31,861 nt of DNA from CAVVVS01 sp963751355 (GCA_963751355.1 CAVVVS010000040.1:1-31861), one strand, 5' to 3'; shown: positions 1 through 8,292, numbered from the stretch's first letter. Made by a program: numbers and translations. Notes: generated from the sequence alone by a model not told the origin.

Positions 1-1
1 T

Positions 2-79
2 TTTTGCAGAGATGAAGTGAAAAAGAAAGCAAATTTTGCAAGTGAGCAAAAGGAGCTAAAAGCTTTTCTTATCTTGTAA
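2..79 (+). CDS. possible C-terminal end of a plus-strand gene entering from the left edge
   Basis: Frame 2 is open from the window edge to a TAA at 77-79 and would encode about 25 lysine- and alanine-rich residues ending KAFLIL. The other two plus-strand frames hit stops within about 20 bases. The piece is too short to assign to a family. It could equally be non-coding A-rich sequence, so this is only a note that a gene may end here. Confidence 0.25.
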   Translation, partial: FCRDEVKKKANFASEQKELKAFLIL

Positions 80-253
80 TGTAGTATCCTTTCCCGGTCA
101 TAAAATTCCCACTAATAAATAGTATGATTAATTAACTATTTTTTCGGGAATAAGCATTTAATTCTATTTCGTAAATACATGCTGGTTTTTCGGCTGTTCG
201 CCTGTGGGAGATTTCAGGTTCATTAATAAATTTGAAATTTTTTATTTATGTAG

Positions 254-283
254 CTTAAGGGCATGATGACTCATACCCTTAAG
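254..283. terminator. stem-loop downstream of the minus-strand lipoprotein gene
   Basis: CTTAAGGG at 254-261 pairs with CCCTTAAG at 276-283. After one C:A mismatch the pairing continues for three more base pairs (ATG/CAT), leaving a short loop. It lies about 30 bp beyond the stop codon of the minus-strand gene ending at 315 and is followed on that strand by an A/T-rich run. It probably ends that transcript, although the U-tract is weak. The rest of 80-314 shows nothing recognisable. Confidence 0.5.
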
Positions 284-314
284 GTTAATGATTAATTAAA
301 AAACATTATCTTCT

Positions 315-869
315 TTATTTTTCTATGATATATCCTTTAACCGCAAATGGACCGGGTCCATAAGATTTATAGTATCTCCAGTGAGCCTTCAGTCCGCGAA
401 ATTCACCTTTCCCATGACCATCTACCTCGTAGATAACACTGTCGGGATTGGCCCATCCTTTATAATTCATATCCCATATTCCAACGTCCGGGATTATTAG
501 CTCACCGGTACCCCAACGCTTGTCATTTATAAATTCACCTTCATCTGTGAAATACTCGTTCATATTAACTACCCATGTAACAATTCCGGTTACTCGTGGA
601 TCATCTAATACATCGTCAGTCTGTACAACTAATCCTCTTGTCTACACTCTCTGATATGGCATAGTTTTAGGCCAATTAGTTGTTTTACCGAAATCCAACA
701 CTGTAAAAGTTACAGAGGTGCCTTCAAAATAATTCTGAACTTTTTTATCAAGTGTGGTTGTTTCTTGCTCATTAGGGTTTAATCCCGGAGCGGATGGATT
801 GTTATCTGAACAGCTAAAGTAGATTGCAGTAATCCCAACTAAGAAAAATACTAATATTAAGCGTTTCAT
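315..869 (-). pseudogene. small exported lipoprotein interrupted by an in-frame TAG
   Basis: Two open stretches, 869-642 and 563-315, are in the same frame and are separated by a single TAG at 642-644. Read through, they make one protein of about 184 residues. It starts with a lipoprotein signal (MKRLILVFFLVGITAIYFSC, Cys20), then a Ser/Pro/Asn linker, then a globular part rich in Gly and Trp that includes GKGEFRGLKA near the end. A purine-rich Shine-Dalgarno (AGGGGG) precedes the ATG. I do not recognise the family; the C-terminal Gly-rich strands could belong to a small beta-barrel, but that is a guess. The gene lies 66 bp behind the T9SS protein gene and probably shares its transcript. The reading after the stop (TRGLVVQTDD and onward) keeps protein-like character, so the stop is recent, an assembly error, or read through. 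Confidence 0.6.
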
Positions 870-935
870 AGCATCCCCCTTTAATTTAATGATTTGTTAT
901 TTCTCCCGTTTTTACCAATACCGGGAGAATTTTTA

Positions 936-3515
936 TTATCTTATTAATAACATCTTCTTCGTTTCACAAAAATTATCTGTCTTAAACTGATAAAAATAAA
1001 TTCCGCTTGATAAAGCAGAAGCATTAAATTCTATTTGATAATAACCCGCAGGTTTTTCCTCGTTAACCAATGTTGCTACATACCTTCCTAATACATCATA
1101 AACTCTCAGTGTTACAAAATTCATTTCCGGGATTTGATATTTTATTGTTGTTGAAGGATTGAAAGGATTGGGGTAGTTTTGTGAAAGTGAAAACTTTGTA
1201 GGAATTGAATTCAAGACATTATCTTCAATACCAACTACAAAATTATTATAAATTGCTTCCATTGTATCAGCATTTGTCTGAAGATCTGTTAAACTGCTTC
1301 CCATTACAATTCCGAATGCAACAGTGTAGGAATCATTGACTGCCAAATCAAATGGTTGTGCGGTTAACATTATTCTATAATCTGCTAATGTCTGAGAGAT
1401 GGCTGGAAAGCCGGCTGTAATATACTGAAATCTTGAATAGCCATCGAAAGGTTCAGTATCTTCCGTACTATTGTAAGTTCGCGCAGAATGCGGTGAATTT
1501 CCGGCATCCAATAATTTCAATCCTAGATGACCATTGGGATTTCCTTGACTGTCATGCATATAAATTAAAGATCTGGTTTGATCAAATCCTGCCAAATCAT
1601 CATTTGAATTTCCCGCATCCGGATCTAACCATACTGAAGCAAACAAATTTGATAAATTTCCATTCTCACCTGTATTCTTAATTGTATATTTAAAGATGAT
1701 GAAATCATTCCGGGTAGAACCGGACCACTGATAACTTTCCTGATGAACCTTTAAACCGATACGCTGCGGCGAATATCGATCATCGAAGGTCGCATTACCA
1801 TCCTGATCGGACACACCCGGGGCAAGTGTGAATGGTGTATCCTCTGTCCTTGTCCAATCTTCATCGTAATAATGGATATTCATTACACGATGATCACCAA
1901 AATTATCCGTTCCGATCCATAATGCTCCCTGGCATAAATAATCATTACCGCTTTCTCTCGGCCAGTAGGCATTTGAACCCGACGAAATTCCCTCATCTGC
2001 TAGTTGCGAATTGGGCAGAAAATTCAGGATTATATTTCCGGCATTATGAATTGCAGGAATATAAAAGCCTCCGGATTCTACAACACTTGTATTATTGCTA
2101 TTATCTGTTACGGAAAGTTCATACCATATATGATCACCAATCTGAAAGGAACCAGCAGCGCCGCACCAAATATTATCAGTGGCATTCTCATCGTTATGAA
2201 GACCATCATCGTACAACTGTACCTGAACTAAAGGAGCCTGATTCAATGAATACAATAACTTTACATCTGAAACACCGCTTTCATCATCAACTAACGCCTG
2301 GAATCCAATTGGAACATTTGCTTCTATTTTCAATGGATTACAATTAAATACAGCGGGAGGCGGATTATTATCCTGGGTGGTTCCGATTTGCTCATACCAT
2401 ATTTGATATTGCGATAAAACTCTTTCCCAACGCCACGAGGCAAAGGACACAAAAGGTTGATCGTTAATTAATACGGCATTGGGTTTTACATCATTACCGG
2501 CAAAAAAAGTAAATTGTGTTGGAGTATTCCATGTGCTGCCTCCGTCAAAGCTTTGAGTATAATAAAGATCGGATTGTTCATATCCCTGAAGTGTGGGCGT
2601 TGGATCGAATCTATTATATATTAACCATAAATCACCATTACCTTGTCTCAGCAGCCTGGGTTGGTGCTCTTGAAATGCTGAGTTTACTATTGGTGCAGGC
2701 GTTGACCAATTTACACCTCCGTTACTGCTCGAAGTTAAATAAATATTCCAATCACCGGCATCATTAGTTTCAAAGGCGGCTAGCAGCAAATTACTATCAG
2801 CAGAAGCAACCATTCCATAATTCTGTGGTCCGGGTGCTGCATAAAAAGACTGCTCTGTACTCCAGGTTTCTCCATCATCTGTGCTAGTCCGGTAATTAAT
2901 ATCGTAATGCGTAGAGGGATCAAGACGGCTATATAATAACCATAGTTTACCATCCAGCGTTTGGGAAATGGTAGTTCGAATGTCACCCCCATTGTCTGTT
3001 ACTGAAATTGGAGCTTCCCAGTTAAGTCCGTTATCATCCGAATAAGTCATCCTAATTCCATTGTATTCATGCCAAACTACAATCACACGGTTTGTGCCCG
3101 TTCGTAAACCTGAAATATTATTGGGTCAATGCCCGGTGGTGATAATTACTTGAACGCCCCATGTTAATCCGCCATCGCTGCTATGAGCACATTTAAGACT
3201 GTCCGCACCAACCCACACCATTAGAAGTTGACCGTTCGCCAAGAAAACCGGCAATGCTTCTTGATAATATCCATAAACATCCTGATAAGGAAAATGAACC
3301 GGTTCGGTTAAAGAGAGTATCTTGGAAGTTTGACGGTTCAAACCGGTATTACTAAACTTGTTATTAAAATGTTTTGGGATTTTATATGGTTTGCTAAAAT
3401 TATTTCCTATATCAGGATAATTTTGATAATTGATTTTATCTTTGATTTGTGCGGGTAAGGAATACAGAAGTGAAAATAAAATAAGCAAGATTAATAAAGG
3501 TATTAAAGTTTTCAT
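936..3515 (-). pseudogene. sialidase-like (BNR/Asp-box) T9SS-secreted protein interrupted by an in-frame TGA
   Basis: Two open stretches, 3515-3126 and the reading that continues to 936, share one frame and are separated only by a TGA at 3126-3128 (codon 130). Read through, the product is about 859 residues. It has a signal peptide at 1-22 (ending LPAQ), then Asp-box repeats typical of sialidase-type beta-propellers: SSDGGLTW at 112-119, then SDDNGLNW, STDDGETW, SSNGGVNW and SFDGGSTW. A central region with an Ig-like look follows, then a type A T9SS sorting domain beginning SLSQNYPNPFNPSTTIKY and ending KKMLLIR. Family knowledge says such proteins are exported to the cell surface or medium by the Por/T9SS system. 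No sialidase catalytic set is evident, so a glycan- or surface-binding role is as likely as hydrolysis. A strong AGGAGG lies 8 bp before the ATG. The stop falls between the first and second Asp boxes, so a protein restarted at the internal ATG (3086) would have no signal peptide. Confidence 0.7.
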
Positions 3516-3708
3516 AATGCATCCTCCTAATATTTTTTATTTTGATTATTAAATATTTGGGGAAGACGAATAGATAATTTATTTGCGGCTTATTAATTAA
3601 TAGCTGCAAATATGAAAACTAACCTATAACTTATTGGAAAATTCGGGATCTCGGATGGGATTTTGAGAACCGTCTCTCCTACGCTTCTCTGAATACAAAA
3701 ATAAATGT

Positions 3709-3742
3709 GCAACAATAATTTGATAGAGTCAAATATTGTTGC
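3709..3742. promoter_or_regulatory. long imperfect palindrome (hairpin or operator)
   Basis: GCAACAATAATTTGA at 3709-3723 is mirrored by TCAAATATTGTTGC at 3729-3742, giving a 14-bp stem with one bulged A and a TAGAG spacer. It lies about 195 bp upstream of the T9SS gene start. It could be a binding site for a dimeric regulator or an RNA hairpin ending the upstream minus-strand transcript. The lack of a T-tract on either side argues against a standard intrinsic terminator. Confidence 0.4.
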
Positions 3743-3953
3743 TATTAGATAATAATTGATAAATTAGTGACCCCTTATTGAATTAAAAAGCAAGGGTATA
3801 CCTTCAAATAAATTCGAATTATTATTAACAAAATATTAATAAATGGGAATAATATTAATACATTAACAACAGGAATTGCCAAATTGGAGCGTTCAGTTGT
3901 TTAGGTAAATATTTTTTATTAATTACATCGTAAGTCTAATTTAAATTTAGGAA

Positions 3954-3992
3954 GCAGCCCGCCCAATATAATTATATAAAAAAGCAGGCTGC
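3954..3992. terminator. G/C-rich stem downstream of the DsrE-like gene
   Basis: GCAGCC at 3954-3959 pairs with GGCTGC at 3987-3992. The stem continues by two more pairs after one mismatch, with an A/T-rich loop of about 21 bases. It is the only G/C-rich hairpin in this A/T-rich gap and lies about 90 bp past the end of the minus-strand DsrE-like gene. That suits a terminator of the cytochrome cassette, though no clean U-tract follows. Confidence 0.35.
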
Positions 3993-4078
3993 TACAGATA
4001 ACACTTTTATCATCAACTTTTTCCAGAGTATTAACAAATCAATTGATGGTAAAGTGACGGATTAAATTCGTTATAATA

Positions 4079-4628
4079 TTACCACGCCATTAAAGCATAG
4101 CCTTTTAGTTGGTAAGTCGGTACTACGGTTAGAGCGGAAAGTGCAACGGATATATCTTTATTCACCCATTCGTGCTTATAATTATTATCAGCCAAAGCTT
4201 GCCCGCAGACATAAAAGACTACACCGTTTTTCTTTTAAATCATTAATTAATTTGATATTTGGATTGTCAACACCAAATTTTGATTTAAATATTTTGTTAT
4301 TTAATACAACCGTCGTAGCTGGACCGTGAATAACCGCTACCAGTTTCATCTTATCCGGCATTATACCCCCTGTTGCGTATACATTAATTAAACGCGCTAT
4401 ATGATCGAGTGCCGGATTAACTTTACTTTTATCTTTTGATGCTTTGGTTACATCGAAAAGAATTTTGTAATTAATTGATTTATCAGGCTGAACTGCAGCA
4501 TTAGGTAATGGATGAACAGGCCCATAACCTTTTATCACAGGATATTCCCATTTAGATTGCGCATGCGAAAAATTTGAAAAGCCTGCAATCAATAAAATCG
4601 CAAACGAAAATTTAATAATTGCTTTCAT
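4079..4628 (-). pseudogene. exported DsrE-family protein with a one-base frameshift
   Basis: The ORF from 4628 runs well to about 4232 and then degenerates (RCSLLCLRASFG, stop at 4188). Shifting frame at the T5 run at 4227-4231 (A5 on the coding strand) recovers GVVFYVCGQALADNNYKHEW, and the open frame then continues to LKGYALMAW and a TAA at 4079. The repaired protein is about 182 residues, with a signal peptide (cleavage near SHA-Q, residue 23) and a DsrE/YchN-like fold. The Cys in FYVCGQAL sits where DsrE-type proteins carry their sulfur-binding Cys. DsrE relatives handle persulfide sulfur or act as small trimeric proteins; exported versions are poorly characterised. A GAGG Shine-Dalgarno precedes the ATG. 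The gene follows the TsdA-like cytochrome gene by 123 bp and is probably co-transcribed. One surplus base explains the break, so either an indel error or a recent mutation is possible. Confidence 0.75.
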
Positions 4629-4751
4629 GATGTCCTCTTCTTTTTATAATTGATATATGATGAATTATTTTATTTAATGATTTATTTTTATTTGAAGATT
4701 AAAAAATTCAAACATAAATATTTTGCACAACAGAATTTTTCAATCAATTAG

Positions 4752-5579
4752 TTACTTAGCACTGAAGTGAGGTCTGGGTTGTTTGGTAACATAAGCAGCC
4801 ACATCTATTGCCTGGTTCTCCGTAAGATTAGCAATTTTATACGGCATATTATTATGCGCAAATGCTGCGAGATTTGCTAAATGCGACATTCCGGCTCCAT
4901 CATTAAAAGAGTCTTTACCCCATAACGGCGGCGCTACTTTAGTTCCCAAGCCATTTGTACCATGACAAGCTGCGCATGTTACAGTATATATTTGCTTGCC
5001 TTTTATAAAATTTGGTTTATGATTATTTTTTATGTGTTTTAATCCTAACCACGGAATTTTTTGATAAACCGGTAATCCTTTGGAAATCCACTGAAAATAT
5101 GTAATCAATGCAATCATTTCTTTGCTGTTTCCGGGTAACGGTTTTCCGTTCATGCTTCTTACAAAACAACTATTAGTACGGAATACCATATCTACAACTG
5201 CTTTAGCGCGGGACCGGTATTTGGGATATTCGGTTGTTACTCCCACCAAAGAAAGTCCGCCTTTTTTACCGCCTTCTGTAATACCCCCGTTGAAATGACA
5301 ATTAGAACAATTGAGTTTATTTCCTACATATTTGCCTGCATATTTCGAAGTATTATTCATTATGTTATAGCCTAACATTACCGCATCCCGAATATTTGCC
5401 GGAGCATCTTTTGGTGAAGGCGGATTATATTTTATTTCCCCGGTTGATTTAGTTACAACAGAATCTTTAATAATGTTTTCTGGATTATTTGCAAAAACCA
5501 GATTTTCATGATTGGATATGATCAATCCGGTAAGAACTAAACCTAATATTACCAGGGATACTAATAATTTTTTTTTCAT
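4752..5579 (-). CDS. tsdA: diheme cytochrome c, thiosulfate dehydrogenase (TsdA)-like
   Basis: This 275-residue exported protein has an N-terminal signal peptide or anchor (residues 1-30) and two c-type heme sites, CSNCH at 91-95 and CAACH at 202-206. A Cys at 138 in NSCFVRSMNGKPLPG matches the conserved segment that supplies the unusual Cys ligand to heme 1 in TsdA enzymes. Met245 (HNNMPYKIA) is a fitting sixth ligand for heme 2. TsdA proteins join two thiosulfate molecules into tetrathionate in the periplasm, and some work better in reverse as tetrathionate reductases; which direction applies here cannot be read from the sequence. AGAGGA precedes the ATG. It lies 50 bp behind the binding-protein gene and ahead of the DsrE-like gene, which fits a periplasmic sulfur-oxyanion role. 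Other diheme cytochromes share the overall plan, but the CFxRSxNGxPLP segment makes TsdA the best call. Confidence 0.75.
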   Translation of the reverse strand: MKKKLLVSLVILGLVLTGLIISNHENLVFANNPENIIKDSVVTKSTGEIKYNPPSPKDAPANIRDAVMLGYNIMNNTSKYAGKYVGNKLNCSNCHFNGGITEGGKKGGLSLVGVTTEYPKYRSRAKAVVDMVFRTNSCFVRSMNGKPLPGNSKEMIALITYFQWISKGLPVYQKIPWLGLKHIKNNHKPNFIKGKQIYTVTCAACHGTNGLGTKVAPPLWGKDSFNDGAGMSHLANLAAFAHNNMPYKIANLTENQAIDVAAYVTKQPRPHFSAK

Positions 5580-5629
5580 AATCGTATTTCCTCTAATTGT
5601 ACTTAACCTGATTCTACGCCATTTGCATC

Positions 5630-6571
5630 TTATTTAACCGGCATAAAACCATACTTCTGATATATTTCAGAACTCTTTTTACTTTTTAAGAAATTCAAAA
5701 AATCATTTGCAGCCTTAGGATGTGGTGCATTCTTGAGCGAAGCGGCGGTATAAACTACTTCGGTATTAACTTTTGCAGGAATTTGCACAAGATCAACCGG
5801 ATTGCCTATCATTTGCTGGAACTTTGCTTCGGTATACCAAACCGGACCTGCATTCGATTTTTTTCCCATAATTCGTATCGGAGTTTGTCTATGATGAATA
5901 TGAGTTAGAAATGTTGTCCCCGCTTTCACTTTTTTATCCATAATCTCGTTAACTAATTTCTCCCCGCCTGCTTTTTTATAAGTTCGAATTATTACTTTGG
6001 CAATTCCTTCCCAATGCGGATTAGGCATACTCACTTTAACATCCGGTCTTGCCAGATCTTTTAAAGAAGTTATGTGATCAGGATTTCCTTTATATACCAT
6101 AATAGCTAAATGGTTTTTAGCATAATTCACTGTCTTATTAAATAAGTGTTTTCCGTTTTCAATTTGTTTGATATGACCTTCCCCTGCAGTAAAAATATCC
6201 GGCTTAAGAGAAATTCGCATATTGCCGATAATAACAGCTCTCTGCTCGATTTGATCCAACAGAATACCCGGCGGTAATGTTTCTACAAAAATACGTTTAT
6301 ATTGGGGATACTTCTCTTTAAATGCCTTAATCAAATCCGGTACAACCATAAATTGATTGCCGGCGAAAAAAACTACTAAATCAGGATTATTAACATCACC
6401 GTGTAAATCGGGGACATTATCTATACCGGCTACGGTAAACGATTTTCCGCTTTGTGAGAATGCTGACCAGGGAGGATAAACTTTCTGCGCATTGGCTTCA
6501 GATAGAAATGCAAATAGAAAAACTATCATTAAAAAAATGTTTGATCTCATGAACTTGAGTTTCGATTTCAT
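5630..6571 (-). CDS. periplasmic substrate-binding protein (type 2 periplasmic-binding fold)
   Basis: The product is about 313 residues with a signal peptide cleaved near EANA-Q. The mature part looks like an anion/oxyanion-type solute-binding protein: an early strand DLVVFFAGN, KDLARPDVKVSMPNP near the middle (the usual hinge region of ModA/PstS-like proteins), and a C-terminal AANDFLNFLKSKKSSEIYQKYGF typical of that fold. I chose the ATG at 6571 because AAGGTG sits at good spacing before it; an in-frame ATG at 6586 would add five residues and has no ribosome site. No ABC permease or ATPase gene is nearby, so it may be a receptor or carrier for the neighbouring TsdA-like cytochrome rather than part of a transporter. 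The ligand is unknown; thiosulfate, tetrathionate, molybdate or sulfate would all be reasonable. Confidence 0.7.
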   Translation of the reverse strand: MKSKLKFMRSNIFLMIVFLFAFLSEANAQKVYPPWSAFSQSGKSFTVAGIDNVPDLHGDVNNPDLVVFFAGNQFMVVPDLIKAFKEKYPQYKRIFVETLPPGILLDQIEQRAVIIGNMRISLKPDIFTAGEGHIKQIENGKHLFNKTVNYAKNHLAIMVYKGNPDHITSLKDLARPDVKVSMPNPHWEGIAKVIIRTYKKAGGEKLVNEIMDKKVKAGTTFLTHIHHRQTPIRIMGKKSNAGPVWYTEAKFQQMIGNPVDLVQIPAKVNTEVVYTAASLKNAPHPKAANDFLNFLKSKKSSEIYQKYGFMPVK

Positions 6572-6974
6572 CAATTTCACCTTCATTTATATTGTTTATT
6601 AAATTTTGAGAAGACAATTTCCCGCTGAATCAATGGTATACTGCCATAAAAAAATTATCGATACTAAATCCGGGAAATTCCCTCTATGTTTCTTGTCTTT
6701 ATTTTTATACTACTGTGATTTTTAATCTTCGTTTTTAAACATCTGTCTGCTAAATTTTACTATTCGAAAGTATTTCTAGCATGCGAAATAAATTTTCGAA
6801 TCAATATTTAGTATATTGAATTTAGTTTATCTTTTAGTAGTTAAGCTATTCACTATCTTGAGGAAATATTTAACTTTAACGTGAAATAGATCCGAAAAAG
6901 ATTTTGAATAATAAGTTAAAAAGTTTTTTAAATTTGTGATACTATCCGGTATTTTAATTAATGAATAGTAACAA

Positions 6975-6988
6975 TTGATATATATCAA
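6975..6988. promoter_or_regulatory. perfect FNR/CRP-family binding site
   Basis: TTGATATATATCAA matches the FNR consensus TTGAT-N4-ATCAA exactly and sits inside an 18-bp perfect palindrome (6973-6990). FNR-type regulators switch respiratory genes in response to oxygen or nitric oxide. The nearest genes are the minus-strand binding-protein/TsdA/DsrE cassette, starting about 400 bp away, and the plus-strand FAH-family gene, about 480 bp away. Both distances are long, so a long 5' leader would be needed. The cytochrome content favours the minus-strand target. Confidence 0.55.
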
Positions 6989-7158
6989 TTAAAATTGTGT
7001 ATACATTTTCCTATTTAAATAACATGGGGATGGGGAAGTCTTTATTTTAATAAAAATAAATTTACTTCATGCCGCGGTGGAAATCAGCGTCATTCATGTT
7101 CTAATTTTTCAGAAAAATATCATATAATTAGAACTCATAATTAACGATATGATTATTT

Positions 7159-7328
7159 TTATTCTAACATCACCAGCTTTTTTACTGAAATATATTTACT
7201 GCCATCAGCCTGTAAATGTAAACTCCGCTTGAAAGTCCCTACCTATTAGCTGAAAGCTGAAGATTATATGTTCCTACTTTCTGTTCATTATTTATCAGAG
7301 CTGCTACTCGTTGACCGATTATAATAAA
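7159..7328 (-). pseudogene. remnant of a T9SS C-terminal sorting domain
   Basis: The minus strand reads IIGQRVAALINNEQKVGTYN, then LQLSANR, a TAG at 7239-7241, then GLSSGVYIYRL. After a one-base frame change it reads DGSKYISVKKLVMLE and a TAA at 7159. This lines up with the tail of the intact T9SS protein at the left end (GRYVATLVNEEKPAGYY, LSSGIYFYQF, KKMLLIR). Nothing of the upstream protein survives: the match starts at about 7328, directly beside the inverted repeat. It is a decayed end of a lost secreted-protein gene. Confidence 0.75.
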
Positions 7329-7330
7329 CC

Positions 7331-7388
7331 TAAAAATCTAAAATAAAAAACAGGAAAAGTGAGGTAAGTTGTTTATTTTAGATTTTTA
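7331..7388. repeat. 17-bp perfect inverted repeat
   Basis: TAAAAATCTAAAATAAA at 7331-7347 is repeated in inverse orientation as TTTATTTTAGATTTTTA at 7372-7388, around a 24-base spacer. Its left arm touches the broken upstream end of the T9SS remnant. It may be a miniature mobile element or the scar of one, or a stem-loop in the leader of the FAH-family gene starting at 7469. Confidence 0.6.
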
Positions 7389-7468
7389 AGTTTAATTATT
7401 TTTTTATTCAAATTTATCGACAAAAAAATTACACCCAACTATCTACAAACAAAACACAACAAATTACT

Positions 7469-8125
7469 ATGCATACAATTCAAATCAAAAACACAAACGA
7501 AGAAATACCTGTCGGCAAAATAGTATGTGTTGGCAGAAATTATGCCGCGCATGCAAAAGAACTTGGCAACGAAGTACCCGAGAAACCGGTTGTTTTTATA
7601 AAACCTGCTTCAGCAATAATACATTCGGGTGAACAAATTGTTTATCCGCCTTTTTCTAACGATATGCACCACGAGGTAGAACTTGTATTGTTTATCGGAA
7701 AGCAAATTAAAAATGCTGATCAAACACAAGCCGAAGATGCAATATCCGGTTACGGAGTCGGGCTGGATATGACGCTTCGTGATATTCAAAACAAACTTAA
7801 ACAAAAAGGTCATCCCTGGACGATAGCAAAATGCTTTGACACTTCAGCTGTACTTTCAGGTTTTATTTCTAAAAATGATTACAAACTTACACTTGAGGAA
7901 GAAATTTCTCTCTCGGTGAACAGCATTATAAAGCAAAAAGAAAAACTAAATTTGATGTTATTTCCGCCGGCGCAGATTGTTCAATATATTTCATCCCTGA
8001 TGAAACTTGATAAGGGCGATATAATATTTACCGGAACTCCTGCCGGAGTCGGGAAGGTGGAAAAAGGTGATAAAATTCAAGCCCGAATTGCGGGCATTGC
8101 TGAACTTGAGTGTTCTGTTGTATGA
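7469..8125 (+). CDS. fumarylacetoacetate hydrolase family protein (FAHD1/acylpyruvase-like)
   Basis: At 218 residues this is the compact form of the FAH family. It opens with the family signature KIVCVGRNYAAHAKELGN. The metal-binding acids are visible: Glu69 and Glu71 in HHEVELVLFIG and Asp100 in GVGLDMTLRD. The C-terminal FTGTPAGVGKVEKGD is also characteristic. Small members of the family are acylpyruvate hydrolases or oxaloacetate decarboxylases acting in the cytoplasm with Mg2+ or Mn2+; the exact substrate cannot be told. It is a single gene with unrelated neighbours on both sides. No Shine-Dalgarno is visible before the ATG, which follows an A/C-rich leader. Confidence 0.85.
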   Translation: MHTIQIKNTNEEIPVGKIVCVGRNYAAHAKELGNEVPEKPVVFIKPASAIIHSGEQIVYPPFSNDMHHEVELVLFIGKQIKNADQTQAEDAISGYGVGLDMTLRDIQNKLKQKGHPWTIAKCFDTSAVLSGFISKNDYKLTLEEEISLSVNSIIKQKEKLNLMLFPPAQIVQYISSLMKLDKGDIIFTGTPAGVGKVEKGDKIQARIAGIAELECSVV

Positions 8126-8292
8126 CAAGTTCCATTCATAAGTTAGATCGTTCATCTGTATTTGTTTTATTTTTACATTTTAATACTTTTTAAGATGATT
8201 CGGGGGATTCCTTTGAAGAATCTGCACCGTTAAACCGGACCATTATTCGCATGTTTCTTGTAAAAGAAGAAAAATTAAAATATTCGCTGAAT

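Larger units (their letters stand above)
3516..4078. other. gene-free stretch upstream of the T9SS gene
   Basis: This is 563 bp of A/T-rich DNA between the T9SS gene (start at 3515) and the DsrE-like gene (end at 4079), both on the minus strand. No coding frame with protein-like composition is visible. It holds two hairpins listed separately (3709-3742 and 3954-3992). The promoter of the T9SS gene should lie here, but I could not pick out a convincing one. Confidence 0.5.
6572..7468. other. gene-free stretch with an FNR-type box, a T9SS gene remnant and an inverted repeat
   Basis: This is nearly 900 bp between the minus-strand binding-protein gene and the plus-strand FAH-family gene. It holds the FNR-type palindrome (6975-6988), a degraded T9SS tail (7159-7328) and a 17-bp inverted repeat (7331-7388), all listed separately, plus a short GGGAAATTCCC palindrome near 6672. 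No intact ORF of protein-like composition is visible on the minus strand between 6587 and 6975. Confidence 0.6.

Noticed and set aside
1832..2347. 171-codon plus-strand ORF inside the T9SS gene
   Set aside because: It is antisense to a protein with clear Asp-box and T9SS features; its His/Tyr/Asn-rich sequence is what the opposite strand of that gene would give.
315..3515. Alternative genetic code or stop-codon recoding
   Set aside because: The two interruptions use different stops (TAG and TGA), and other genes here end normally with TAG (nusA, comB) and TGA (ribF), so no single reassignment fits. No selenocysteine hairpin or selenoprotein motif is seen at the TGA.
7045..7064. A/T-only palindrome TTTATTTT/AAAATAAA
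   Set aside because: Such short A/T inverted repeats are expected by chance at this base composition and it is not placed near a gene start.
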